A DNA stretch of 64,000 nt, taken from Erinaceus europaeus (lineage: Eukaryota > Chordata > Mammalia > Eulipotyphla > Erinaceidae). The notes beneath the pieces were generated by a model, which had not been told where the DNA came from, made no database searches, and saw only the letters and a program-made list of their open reading frames with translations. Each line of letters begins with the position of its first letter. The stretch's first letter is position 1. Both the position numbers and the translations under genes were made by a program. Positions 21,036-32,065 of this stretch are shown in pieces. The DNA lies in the NCBI RefSeq assembly GCF_950295315.1, contig NC_080168.1, positions 63,511,838-63,575,837 of the forward strand, in the 5' to 3' direction.

Positions 21036-21229
21036 TTCCAGGATATTTTTCATTTCAGTTAATAAGAGGCCATGCAAGTAACAAGAGTCAATGATTCTTG
21101 TGAATGTTTCAGAATTCCCTGGACCTGTCCAATGCAATTACCTATGAAAACACTACAAACCTTGTTGATCTATGCACAAAAGTGGCCTAATGTATTGCTG
21201 ATTTAATAGCGATGTACAAAATCAGAAGA

Positions 21230-21305
21230 TAATAGGGGCCTAATTCCCCACCATTCCCACCACCAGAGTCCTGTGCTTCTGCCCACCTCCAGCAGAAATT
21301 GCAAT
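21230..21305 (-). mobile_element. LINE-type 3' fragment ('ttcccaccaccagag')
   Basis: 'cattcccaccaccagagtcc' is shared with the short insertion at 44607 and resembles the LINE-G core. Confidence 0.45.
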
Positions 21306-21369
21306 AGTTCCCAAGGTCATAGATATGGGATGACTATATATATATTTTTTTCACCTTTTTTATTCACTT

Positions 21370-21480
21370 CTAATGGTCCTGCCTCTTTTTTTTTCATAAA
21401 GGGCACTGCTCAGCTCCAACCTATGGTGATGCAGGGGACTGAACATGAGACCTTAGAGCCTCAGGCCCTTCACTTCCTTT
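21370..21480 (-). mobile_element. SINE-C fragment
   Basis: 'gggcactgctcagctccaac', then 'gagcctcaggcccttcac', is the reversed SINE-C body. Confidence 0.6.
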
Positions 21481-21661
21481 CTAAGTCACACCTACACCTA
21501 ATCCAATGTCCTTCCTTCTTTCCTCTTCCCTCTCTGAAAAGAGAAATGGTGAGGCCTAACTTTTACACATTACCCTTCTGCTTGTTTCCTTGCCATACCA
21601 AAAATCACACTTCCATTATTTTAATTCCTAACCTAACAGAAAGATTATTCAAAGAATCAAC

Positions 21662-21820
21662 TTTTTAAATATTGCATTTATTTTTAATGAGAAAGATGCA
21701 GAAAGACAGAAGCAGAGACAGACACACCCAGAGCACTGCTCAGCTCTGGTTTCTGGTGGTAGAAGGGATTGAACCTGGAACGTCAGAGCATCAGGCAGGA
21801 TGGTCACTTGGTTGAACTGC
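21662..21820 (-). mobile_element. SINE-C copy
   Basis: 'agagcactgctcagctctgg', 'gattgaacctggaacgtcag' and a left T-rich end. It lies 55 nt from the exon 11 donor. Confidence 0.72.
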
Positions 21821-21874
21821 TTTAACCTGGGCTTACCCCTCACCGTGATGGCTGCGTGGACTTTGCATTCTTAC

Positions 21875-22026
21875 CTGGGAACCAGACAGTCCGCCCTCTG
21901 AAGCGTCGTGGCATCCAGCTCAAAGAGGGAGGCGATGTCATTGCCGTGCGGGACAGAGACCAGCGTGTACATGATCTTCTCCCCAGCCTGCCGCTTCTTC
22001 TTTGAAGTCGGGAGTTCGCCGTCTCG
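21875..22026 (-). CDS. ITPR2: ITPR2 coding exon 11 (binding core MIR region)
   Basis: This 152-nt exon encodes residues about 333-382 plus two bases of an Arg codon: RDGELPTSKKKRQAGEKIMY, then TLVSVPHGNDIASLFELDAT, then TLQRADCLVP. The basic SKKKRQ stretch and SLFELD are typical of type 2. The acceptor is aacag|CGAGAC and the donor CCAG|gtaaga. The split Arg codon is completed by the first base of exon 12. Confidence 0.97.
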
Positions 22027-22349
22027 CTGTTGAGGAGGCCCAAGGAGACACGTGTGAGCTGGGGCTGTGACTGAGACTTTTTCCAAAGGAAAGGGGGGAC
22101 CTAAACCTGCCTGTCATCTTGTTGCTGTACTCTGGGGGTGTCTAATTCATGTCACTGCAGAAAGCAACTCGGGCCAGATGGCCTCTGAAGGCATCGATGA
22201 CAAGTCACACAGCCCTGGAGGGAGGAGACTGGGGGCTGGAGGGGGTGATGGCTTGAACTCTCCAATTTATCCAGACACTGCTGTCACCAAACTTACAGTT
22301 CCCTCACTTAAACCACTGGGGCTCAGAGCCTGCATGATGACTGCACCAT
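22027..22349. other. Intronic unique sequence upstream of exon 11
   Basis: Non-repeat, GC-balanced sequence with no element recognised. Confidence 0.4.
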
Positions 22350-22500
22350 TATTTAAAAAAAAAAAAAAAAAAAAAAAACCTATGAGTTACTGCTGCGATT
22401 TGGAGCCTACACAACACATCCACCTCTCATAAGGGCTATTTTTCCTTTTTTTTTTTTTTTTTCTATTAGATAGGATAAAGAGAAACTGAGAGGGAAATAA
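22350..22500 (-). mobile_element. SINE 3' fragment between A/T runs
   Basis: A 24-nt A run is followed by 'ttactgctgcgatttggagc' and a T run with 'agataggataaagagaaact', the reversed 3' half of a long-form SINE. Confidence 0.55.
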
Positions 22501-22580
22501 TTATTTATTATTTCCTTAATGGTATATATGGGGGGGGGGGGAGTCTGATTTGACTTAGAATCCTATAGTTTTAACTAAGG

Positions 22581-22745
22581 GCCAGGAGAGGGCTCACCAG
22601 TAGAGCATACATTTTACCATGCAAGAGGACCCAAGTTTAGGGCCCCCAGCCACCATATGGGAGCACCCACATGAGAATGGCATCTGTCCTTGGAAAAAGA
22701 GCAGATGTACCTGCAGCCTTTGGCACTAGATGCTATAGGAATGAA
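22581..22745 (+). mobile_element. SINE-D copy
   Basis: 'gggctcaccagtagagcata' head and 'accatatgggagcaccca' body. Confidence 0.6.
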
Positions 22746-22961
22746 GCCAGACACCAGGGTCCCAACACTGGGTGACTCTGGGGATAAATGTCCAGAAAAG
22801 GTAAAGCCCTAGAGGGAAGGTAGGAGGAGGCAGGAGCAAGGGAGCAATGGCTACTGCAATTCTTTCTGGCCTGGTTAGAATCCTAAAGTTAGAAAGAGCT
22901 CTTTGGTCTCACAATCTTGTGATTATACTAAAGGCCGCTGACTTGCAACTTCTAAAACAGG

Positions 22962-22963
<2 letters not shown>

Positions 22964-23030
<67 letters not shown>
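22964..23030 (+). repeat. (GT)n microsatellite
   Basis: About 33 uninterrupted GT units. It is a likely polymorphic locus. Confidence 0.97.
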
Positions 23031-23035
<5 letters not shown>

Positions 23036-23221
23036 AAAGGAAAGAAGCTCCATCTCACACTACGATTAAGAGCTCTGTGCCCCCAGAAAGGCTGGGGCAG
23101 GGGAGGTGGGGGGTACACTTGTTTTTCTGCACCTACCAGGACATCAGGCATGCATGGTCCCAGGCCACTTTTACAATCCTTTTAATCTCACCAGGGGATG
23201 AGGAAGCTGACAGGTGGAGAG

Positions 23222-23326
23222 GGAGGGACACCACAGTGAGCTTCCTTCAGTGCCGTGGGGCTCACATATGGTGCAAGTCATGGGTATGGGAAAGCAGGTG
23301 CTCTACCAGGTGAGCTATCCCGGCCC
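23222..23326 (-). mobile_element. SINE-E copy
   Basis: The reverse complement opens 'gggccgggatagctcacctg' and has 'gagcccca' at the B box. Confidence 0.6.
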
Positions 23327-23721
23327 TTGGGAAACACTTGAAATTGCAGTAGGGGAGAGAGTTAGTCTAAGTAGAAGGGATCAGAAGAAAAGAAGGAGAA
23401 AAAAAAAGGGGAGAGAAAAGGGAAAGGAAAGAACCCACAAATGAATGCAAAAGCTTGGTTCACTAGTATCTGCCCAGCAGTTTGATAGAAAAATCTAGGC
23501 ATGGTGCTAAGATGCAGGATGGCAAAGAAACAGCTTTCTCCTGAGGCTCTGACTGCATCACTCTGTCAAGCAAGGGCCAGTACAACACCATCTGCAGCTC
23601 AGGGTAACTTCTCATGGCTAAGAATGGCAGTGAGCTCTGGTTTGAAGCCCACAGGGGTCAGGGTGAAGAAGGCAGGGAGAGAGAGAGGAGTGGCAGTGAG
23701 GTCTGAGAAAAGGAAGTGATG

Positions 23722-23917
23722 TGGCCAGGTGGTGGCGCACCTGGTTAAGCGCACACATTACAGTGCGCAAGAACCTCGCTTCAAGGTGGTCCCCACCTGC
23801 AGGGGGAAAGCTTCCTAAGTAAATAGAGCTGTTGTCTCTCTGTCTCTCTACCCTCTCAATTTCTCTATGTGTCTATCTAATGATACATAAATAAATAAAA
23901 ATTTTAAAAAAAGAAGA
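23722..23917 (+). mobile_element. SINE-B copy
   Basis: 'aggtggtggcgcacctggtt' head. Related 'aagtgatg' sequence flanks both ends. Confidence 0.8.
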
Positions 23918-24329
23918 GCAAGTGATGATTCCCAAAGAAATCACATCCTTCTAACGCAAAGAGATGGGGGGGGGGGGGGAGAAATAGGCCAGGAGAATCA
24001 CAGGCAGGAAGAAACATTACAGAAGAGTTCTTTTCTGGGTTCTGCAGTGTTACTGCAGCCAAAGAGAGAACCACCAACATAATGTGTTATTAATACATGT
24101 GACAGATGAGTGCCTAGAAATTACGTAAGAGCACAGAGATAATGGGTAGCAACAGTCAGCTATGGAAATAACCCAAAGGAGCTGTGCAAAAGTGTAGGCA
24201 AAGGGATCTGAATATGAGTGACCTTGCAGTATTAAGAGGGAATGATTGAAGTGCAATGTTACTGAGGAAATCAAATTCCAAATCGATCCCACTGAACCAT
24301 GTTTGAAGGGTCGCAGAGAAAGCATAATC
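23918..24329. other. Intronic unique sequence with a G run
   Basis: Contains G13 near 23967 and no element recognised. Confidence 0.4.
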
Positions 24330-24505
24330 ATCATATAAAAAAATTTCATGCCTGAGGCCCTGAGATCCCAGATTCAATTGCTCAGCACTACCATCAGCCA
24401 GAGCTGAGCAGGGCTCTGGGGTCTGTCTCTATTTCCCTTTCTCTCCCATCCCCTCTGTGTGTTTCTGTATCTTTCCTTCTGTGTCTCTCATTAAAAGAAA
24501 TAAAA
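24330..24505 (+). mobile_element. SINE-C copy, head-truncated
   Basis: 'catgcctgaggccctgagat', then 'gccagagctgagcagggctc'. Confidence 0.7.
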
Positions 24506-24650
24506 TATCACTTTTAAATGAAGACAGTGAGTATTGACCTAAGTAAATGGAGAATCAGTAAGAATCTGACAGTCTCTTCCCTCCGTTAGATGGAGGTAGT
24601 GAGATCCCAGTCTTCTCAGAGGATAAGGCAGCCTTAGAAGGAGTATGTGT

Positions 24651-24966
24651 CGGGGCTGGGCAGTTTCGCAGCAGGTTAAGCACACATGGTGCAAAGTGCA
24701 AGGACTGACTTAAGGATCCCAGTTTGAGCCCCCAGCTCCCCACCTGCACGGGGTGTCGCTTCACAAGTGGTGAAGCAGGTCTTCAGGTGTCTTTCTCTCC
24801 CCCTCTCCATTTCTCTCTATCCTATCCAACAACGACACCAATAAAACAATAATAACAACAAAGATAAACAAGGGCAACAAAAGGGAAAAAATAGCCTCCA
24901 GGAGCAGTGGATTTGTAGTGTAGGCACTGAGGCCCAGCAATAACTTCAGAGGCAAAAAAAAAAAAA
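24651..24966 (+). mobile_element. SINE-A long form
   Basis: Full element with 'tagcctccaggagcagtgga' 3' segment and (A)14. 'gtatgtgtc' occurs on both sides (up to 24650, and 24973-24981). Confidence 0.9.
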
Positions 24967-24979
24967 AGGGGGGGTATGT

Positions 24980-25087
24980 GTCCCTAGTGGGGGCTGAATT
25001 ATGTGAAAAACTGAGAAATGTTACACATGTACAAATGATTATATTTTACTGCTGACTGTAAACCATTAATCCCTAATAAAAAAATTA
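24980..25087 (+). mobile_element. LINE-H 3' tail
   Basis: 'gaaaaactgagaaatgttac', then 'accattaatccctaataaaa', matches the copy at 46347. Confidence 0.75.
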
Positions 25088-25350
25088 AGGGGGCCAGGAA
25101 GTAGCGCAGCAGGTTAAGTGCACATGGCACAAAGCCCAAGGACCAGCATAAGGATCCTGGTTCAAGCCCCCGCTCCCTACCTGCAGGGGAGTAGCTTCAC
25201 AGGTGGTGAAGCAGGTCTGCAAGTCTCTATCTTTCTCTCCCCCTGTCTTCCCCTCCTCTCTCGATTTCTCTCTCCTAACCGACAACAACAGTAACAAGGG
25301 CAACAACAAAAAATAAATTAAAAAAAGAAAAATGAAAAAAAATTTTAAAA
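25088..25350 (+). mobile_element. SINE-A short form, internally shortened
   Basis: 'gtagcgcagcaggttaagtg' head and A-rich tail. It is followed by 'aaggagtatgtgtc', the same site that precedes 24651. Confidence 0.85.
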
Positions 25351-25814
25351 AGGAGTATGTGTCATATGAATTCCCCTTGTCTCCTACATGCCAGGCTCCT
25401 ATGCACCTAACATAAGCACTCGTGCAAGGGGAACACACTAGCTGGCCCACTAACCTAGATGGCCTGAGCAACTGGAAACTGCTTGTTCGGGCTTATACAT
25501 CAGCCATGTGTGAAGTCACTGTGCAGTAGTCACTGGTCCTGTATCCACTCCGCTTTTCAAAGTGCAAAAAAAAAAAAAAAAAAAATGACGAGCTGACTCT
25601 CAGACTTAAAAGAACAGATCCAGACTTCCAAAGATCACACCCACATACCTCAGCTCCCTTGGTAAGATCCCTTTGTGGGGGTCCAACAAGGAGTCAAGAC
25701 CCTCAGAAGGTTCTCCAAAAATGAAAGATCTGGCTACTTTACAGGGCTTGGGAAAAGAGGACACTCTAAGTTACTACAGAAGAGCTATGGTTTAATTTTA
25801 ATGACACACAGAAT
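25351..25814. other. Intronic unique sequence
   Basis: Contains an A run (25567-25585). The remainder is unique. Confidence 0.4.
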
Positions 25815-26085
25815 ATCAGCAGAATTTACTCTTGTGCTCCTAAATAGTTTGCTTGGGTCCTTGGAGGGAAGTGGGGGGTGGACTTTATATGCAGATTAAG
25901 TCTCATATTTCAACAGCCCAACAGCTGGCTTTGTGTGAAAGGGTCTCTGCAACATTTCAAAGTTTTGATAAAAACAGAACAGTCCTCTATCTCTTGCACT
26001 CTGTGAATTCACTTAGCAAACTCTCCTGCATCAACAGCCTGACAGCAAACCTCAATTCAGCCCCCGTGGTATTCTGGAAAAATCA
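25815..26085 (+). repeat. Inverted repeat, arm 1 (about 270 bp)
   Basis: The segment from 'gtgctcctaaatagtttgct' (25834) to 'attctggaaaaat' (26083) recurs in reverse complement at 27080-27350 with only a handful of differences. It does not match any SINE or LINE family in the window. Confidence 0.92.
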
Positions 26086-26224
26086 AATCTGAAGGATGAG
26101 TTATTAAGTAGATACTTTTAAAAAACACTACTCAAGTTTCAATATGCATGAAGATCTATAACATACCGCTAGCCTGTAATGGCACCTCTGTTCAAAATTT
26201 CATGCTTGAGGCTTACCTTTGCAA

Positions 26225-26520
26225 ACCCACACTTCCTTATTTTATTATTTTTTAATTGTTTTTGGAGGTTAACGGTCTACAGTACAGTTTTTGGTACATG
26301 GTACAATTCCCCATCACACCATGATAGGTGTCTATAAAACAGTGTTATCCCCACCTTAGGTCCTTTTCTATCATATGCGCCAGGACCATAAAGCCCTTTC
26401 TCCCTGTTCCCCCTTCCCCAGAGTCCTTTGCTTTGGTGCAATCCACCAAACCAACCCAAGGTGTAGTTTATGTTTCCCTTTCTGCTTTTAAGTTCTGTCC
26501 ATGAGTGAGATGGAGGTGGC
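26225..26520 (-). mobile_element. LINE-I fragment
   Basis: 'gtctacagtacagtttttgg', 'accatgataggtgtctataa' and 'atgcgccaggaccataaag' match the copy at 38030. The T-rich left end is a tail on the minus strand. Confidence 0.7.
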
Positions 26521-26649
26521 TGCATGAAGGCAAGCCTGAGGAACTTCTCTCAAGAAATATCTTCAGATCCTCAACTTCTTCACCAGAGAAAAGATTACAG
26601 AGAGAACAAGAAGCCTCAGAGAAGGGAATGGAAAGAAATCTCACAGGAA

Positions 26650-26980
26650 GGGGCTGGGTGGTAGCACAGCAGGGTAAGCGCACATGGTACAAAGTACAAG
26701 GATGGGCATAAGGATCCTGGTTTGAGCCCCTGGCTCCCCACCTGTACGGGGGTCGCTTCACAGGCAGTAAAGCAGGTCTACAAGTCTATCTTTCTCTCCC
26801 CGTCTTCCCCTCCTCTCTCGATTTCTGTCCTATCCAACAACAACAATAACAACAACAATAATAACAACAATAACAATGATAAACAACAAGGGCAACAAAA
26901 GGGAAAAAATAGCATCCAGGAGCAGTGGATTCATAGTGCAGGCACCAAGTCCCAGCCATAACCCTGGAGACAAAAAAAAA
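26650..26980 (+). mobile_element. SINE-A long form with target duplication
   Basis: Flanked by aatctcacaggaa (26637-26649) and aatttcacaggaa (26984-26996). It lies in the spacer of the inverted repeat. Confidence 0.92.
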
Positions 26981-27079
26981 AGAAATTTCACAGGAAACTT
27001 GCAACATATGTGAACAGCAGAGGAACAGCTAAGAACACTGAACAGGACAAAAACAGCCTGGGAGGTATTTTTGCCTATT

Positions 27080-27350
27080 TATTTTTCCAGAATGCCACGG
27101 GGGCTGAATTGAGGTTTGCTGTCAGGCTGTTGATGCAGGAGAGTTTGCTAAGTGAATTCACAGAGTGCAAGAGATAGAGGACTGTTCTGTTTTTATCAAA
27201 ACTCTGAAATGTTGCAGAGACCCTTTCACACAAAAGCCAGCTGTTGGGCTGTTGAAATGTGAGACTTAATCTGCATATAAAGTCCACCCCCCACCTCCCT
27301 CCAAGGACCCAAGCAAACTATTTAGGAGCACAAGAGAAACAAAGCATCTG
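27080..27350 (-). repeat. Inverted repeat, arm 2 (about 270 bp)
   Basis: Reverse complement of 25815-26085, from 'atttttccagaat' to 'aggagcacaag'. The outermost 15-20 nt match less well. Confidence 0.92.
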
Positions 27351-28089
27351 CTGACCATCCAAACTGTCTCCATCAGGGCTTCGAGGTTCACAGCTCAAAC
27401 CTTACACTGGGCTCCTGCTGGGAAGGCAGGCAGTAGCCTTTCCAGAGACCGAAGTCCAGGCTCCCCAGGGACAGCCAGCTGGGTGAGGAGGAGCCCCTGG
27501 CTTCGGTGGTGGCACAGCCACCAGCTCTCTGCTCCACCAGCTTCTCTGCTGACTCATCTGTGAGTCACAGAATTTGTAGCAGGGCTGGCATGCTGCAGTT
27601 CTGTTGTGAGGGCAAGAACACATGCATCTCCAGGGCTGCTCCAGACCCCAGTGCCCTGCAGCCATGGCAGAAGGATGCTCTGGGCATCTGTGATTCTGTT
27701 CAGATGCCAGAGGCCCTCTCTGCCAGCTTTATGTAACACTCACACTCATACTCACTCACAGCTCTATTGTTTCTGGCTGCAGACGCCTGCAATCCCCAAC
27801 TCTCAAGTCCCTCATAGGGTTTGGTTTTCCTTTTCAGCATACCACCCATCACAGAAATTGGTGTGTACGTGGGGGGAGGGGTGAAGCTTCTTTCAGAAAC
27901 TGATGCTCCCTCCTGCCCCCCCCCAAAATGTACAGAATGGAATTTTCAATTATAGTCCAGCCAAGTCTCCTGGTCCCTGAAGCACGTCTCTTTGTGCATG
28001 TGAATGCACCAAGATCAGCAGTTGGCACCAGGGGAGGTTTGCCTCCCCGTCACTTTTGAGGTAATGCTTCTGATTCTGCACCATGAAAG
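27351..28089. other. Intronic unique sequence
   Basis: GC-balanced unique DNA. Overlapping short frames on both strands (27402-27884) show no recognised homology. Confidence 0.4.
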
Positions 28090-28298
28090 ACTCTACTGCT
28101 CCCGGGGCCAACTTTTTCATATTTTTAAATTTCACATGGGGAGAGGCAGAGAGGGAGAGACACCACGGTGCTGCTCCAGCATCCACGGAGATGCCGTCAC
28201 AGTACCACGGTGCTCTCATATGGTGCAGGGGCTTAAGCTCAGAGCCACAGGCACAGTAAAGCACATACTCTACCAACTGAGCTATCTCCTAGCCCGTG
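28090..28298 (-). mobile_element. SINE-D copy
   Basis: Right end 'actctaccaactgagctatc' is the reversed tRNA-like A-box region. Confidence 0.72.
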
Positions 28299-28499
28299 GA
28301 AGCACTGCAAAGGGCTACTACCGGCATGGAGTGCCAAATATGCCATAATGCTGGTGTGGGTGGGGAAGTACCAGAGCAAAGCAGCAACCTGCCCCATGAG
28401 TAGGCACTGCTGAGCCTGCGAAGCCTCACCATGAGGATCACTTTCTACATGAGCCTGGTAACAGAAAGAAGAGGTGTCCCTCCCCAAACTTCCCTTCCC

Positions 28500-28860
28500 A
28501 GCCATATTCACAAAGAATCAGTCTGTCAAGGAGGCGAATCGATTGAGTGTCAAGTTCCAAGCTGGGCTTGACGCCTCTCCAATGTTTACAGGGTCTCTGA
28601 GAAAGCTGTACATTTGTCAGGCTACAAATAATAGGCTCCTTTGTAGAATAAATACAGCAATTTGGGTCTTAATGGGCATTCCGACACGCGCTGCCTCATT
28701 TCAGCGGAGCCACGCATTAACCTTTGAAGCTTCAGAAATGGAAGGCAACACATTGATAAAAGTTTCTGAATTATAGGGGAAAAAATATTAACTGGATATT
28801 AAATAGACAGCCCAGGGAAAATTAGGAATGGAAATAATTAACCTGGTCATGGTGAACTCC
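28500..28860. promoter_or_regulatory. Candidate conserved noncoding element
   Basis: A long non-repeat block in a repeat-rich intron, with no low-complexity drift and with retained CpGs (e.g. 'gacacgcgctgcc'). Visible motif-like strings are CCTTTGAAG (TCF/LEF type), TTGATAAAAG (GATA type), GCATTCCG (TEAD type) and ATCGAT. It is an inference from composition only. Confidence 0.3.
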
Positions 28861-29494
28861 ATGATCCTGGAACTCAGGGAAGAAAGGAGATGCCACTGGG
28901 TTTGGGGAAATTTAATTCCATTTTTAAGAAGAGGCTAGAGCCACACTCACTGCTCGGCTTTCTCTTGGAGGCAGAAAAATAATTACTGCTGGGTGGCACA
29001 TGAGCTGTACAACGAGAAGACATTTTGTGTGTTGCAGTATGGTGTAGTCTGAGTTTATCAACTCTTAGGATCTGGGGCTTGGAGAGACAAGAAACACAAT
29101 CAAAAGTCTCCAGATGCATGTCTCTCTGAAGTGACAAATGGGATCCACCCTCACACTCATCCATTTGAATGCACAATCATGAAGATGGTGACATGCAAGA
29201 GTGGTCTTGCACATGTCTGCAGGTGCGTGGAGAAATGCATGACAAAACACAGAGAGAAAACCAACCTGGCCCATCTCACGGCCTGAGACACGCAGGGAGA
29301 AGTTCGCCGGGATCCATGCTCTGGTCCTGCTAGTGCTTCCACAAGCCTCAGCACTCACCAAACACTGAGCTGAAAAGGGGTGAGCTCAGAGATCTGATCT
29401 GTTGCAAACTGAATACTCTATAGGAAGCCCTTTCAACAGAAACAACATCTGTGACCTTCTAACAAGCTATAGAACATGTTTTGTTTTTCTTTTG
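28861..29494. other. Intronic unique sequence
   Basis: No element recognised between the candidate element and the next SINE. Confidence 0.4.
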
Positions 29495-29728
29495 CAGCCA
29501 GGTCTGGGCTAGGGCTTCCTATATGCACAATTCCACCACTCCTGGTAGACTCTTTTCTTTTTTCCAGGGACTGGGTGGGGGGGAGAGAAGAAGGGATACC
29601 AGAGTAGTGCTTCACCACTTAGGCAGCTCCCCTTGTGCACACTGTTCCTGTGTTAGGCGGAGGAACTGAACCCAGGTCCTTACCCACAGTGATGTGTCTG
29701 CTTTACCAAGTGTGCCACTGCTTGGCCC
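29495..29728 (-). mobile_element. SINE-B long form
   Basis: Right end 'tgtgccactgcttggcccc' is a reversed SINE-B head; 'gtgcttcaccacttaggcag' lies in the body. Confidence 0.65.
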
Positions 29729-29935
29729 CTTATTTATTTTTTTAATTGAGAATGAGAAGGATAGAATAAAGAGAGGGAAAGAGACAGAGAGAGGATAGAT
29801 ACCATTGTACTGCTTGACCACACCTGAAACTTCCCTGTACAAGTGCTCCCATGTGGTGACCAGGGACATGAAACCAGGTCCTCAGACCCAGGTAAAGTGT
29901 GAGCTCTACCAAGTGAGCCACATCCCAGCCCCTGG
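29729..29935 (-). mobile_element. SINE-D copy
   Basis: Right end 'agctctaccaagtgagccac' is the reversed A-box region. It abuts the preceding SINE. Confidence 0.7.
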
Positions 29936-30413
29936 GGAGTATACTGGATTCTGTTTCCACTTGGCTGCATCCTCCCTGGCACCCAGAGGAGATGCACTAA
30001 GCCCTCGGTCTCAACAGATGGAGAAACCGAGTATCGACAGAGCTCTCTGATTTGCCAAAGCCCCTCTAGGTATTAGCAGCCCTTCTGGGCCCCCAGTGTG
30101 CTGCACAGAGACCCTAAGGAGGAGATAGACAGCCCTGGTATCCAACAGCAGGCCTAGCCTTCTCAGTCAGGTCTCAGAGAGGCCAGTAAATGGCAGGCCC
30201 ACATGGTGTGATGTGCATGTTGTAGGAGAGAGAGTGTCAGAATGTGTACAGCAAGTGAGGCCCCACTGTGATTCTGGTGCATCAAGCAACATACCCCTCC
30301 TGGGACCAGAGAGAAAATTCAGGGTGCCTGCCTGCTATGAACAAGGTCCAATTTCACCACATCAGAGTGTTGAGGCTCCACGGGAAGCTTGGTTCTGTCA
30401 TGTGTCTCTGTAT
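29936..30413. other. Intronic unique sequence
   Basis: No element recognised. Confidence 0.4.
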
Positions 30414-30461
30414 TCATCCATCCATCCATCCATCCATCCATCCATCCATCCATCCATCTAT
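30414..30461 (+). repeat. (CATC)n microsatellite
   Basis: About 12 TCCA/CATC units. Confidence 0.95.
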
Positions 30462-30532
30462 CTGAAAAAGCCAGCCCAGGGCAGCAGAATTATGCATGTA
30501 TGAAGCTCTAGCGACACAAACAAAAAAATAAG

Positions 30533-30862
30533 GGGGCCAGGCAGTAGTGCAGCGGGTGAAGCGCACATGGCGCAAAGCATAAGGACCGGCCTAAGGATCC
30601 CAGTTCGAGCCCCCGGCTCCCCACCTGCAGGAGGGTTGCTTCATGGGCGGTGAAGCAGATCTGCAGGTGTCTTTTTCTCCCCTTCTCTGTCTTCCCCTCC
30701 TCTCTCGATTTTTTTCTGTGCGATCCATCAACAATGGCAGCAATAATGGCAACAACAACAACGATAAACAACAAGGGCAACGAAAGGGAAAAAACAGCCT
30801 CCAGGAGCAGTCAATTGGTAGTGCAGGCACTGAGCAATAACCCCAGAGGCAAAAAAAAAAAA
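30533..30862 (+). mobile_element. SINE-A long form
   Basis: 'gtgcagcgggtgaagcgcac' head and 'cagcctccaggagcagtcaa...ccccagaggc' with (A)n. Confidence 0.9.
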
Positions 30863-32065
30863 TTAATAAATGGCACCATATAATCATACTGAAGTTGACA
30901 AAGTATGAATGCTCTTGAGGCCACAATGGCCAAGCATGCTGCTTGCATGGCTTCTGCATGCCCTCCACAGTCAGACGCCTCCTTTCCCAGGCAGCACAGC
31001 TCCTTAGTAGAGCTCCACTGCCTGGCCTACGCCCAGGACTCAGCAGGCTCTGAGTTCCTCTTATGAATGGACAGATACCACGGTGCCCCTGGAGTGCATG
31101 CATTGGACCCCCTATTCAGGGCCAAGTGTGTTCTTGGGTCTTGGGCAGGAAGCCCTTGACAAGCTCACAGCAAGGCCTAGAGAAACTAGGACATACAATC
31201 AGATTTTCCTACATGGCTACTGATAGCAGGTTCCAAATCCTGAATGAAACCCCAAGTTTGAGGAAGAGGGGGTGCTAAAACTTGGGCTGGGGAGTGGGAG
31301 AAGACTTCCCAAGAAGAAAAGAGCTGGTAGATCTTCACAAGTGTGCTTCTGTGTTCCAGGCCATTTTCACACAAAGTAAAAGGCTTCATTGGGTTGGGGA
31401 CCTGATGCCTTAGTTTTACATTGTTGTAAACCTGATAGTCCAATGAAGAGGTCTGACGCATGCCCGAAATTATGACTAGATCACTCTCCCACCCCCATAG
31501 CAGCAGCCTCACCAGCCATCAAGCTGTTTCCCAGTCAAGACAGTGGCAACCTCAATGAAGGGTTCTGGCTCTTCCTACCAAAGGGAGGAATTCTACATGA
31601 TGCCTTCATAATGTATAGCGATTACAATAACACTGACTAAGTCTCTCAGGAATCTGAATGACAGGCTGTGTCTACTTCACATCTAAGGATCTAATTCAGA
31701 TGTGTAAGATACACACACACACAGACACATGCACGCTGATGTCATCCAGATTCTATCTGCATCACCTCAAAGCGTTCTGAGTTTCTGAACATTTTGCTGA
31801 ACTGAGTCACACTATCTTCATGAAGTCATACCCATTACAAATGATGAAATAAGTGGAGTAAATAAAAATCTATTCAATGAAGGAAAAAAGGCTTTAAAAT
31901 CAGATGGAGGTTAGTGAGTAGCACATGTTATAGTATCTATAAAACCAAGGATTGTGTGGCTTGATATTTCAACCCCTCCCCATTGGTAAAACACAGATTA
32001 TCTTGAACCAAGAAGGACTGCCCTATCTGAACATATCTGCCATTATCCCATTTCTGGACATTTCT
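30863..32065. other. Intronic unique sequence
   Basis: About 1.2 kb without a recognised element. It includes a small (CA)n at 31712-31727. Confidence 0.45.

Noticed and set aside
22969..23313. Valine/cysteine-repeat protein frame
   Set aside because: It is a translation of a GT microsatellite.
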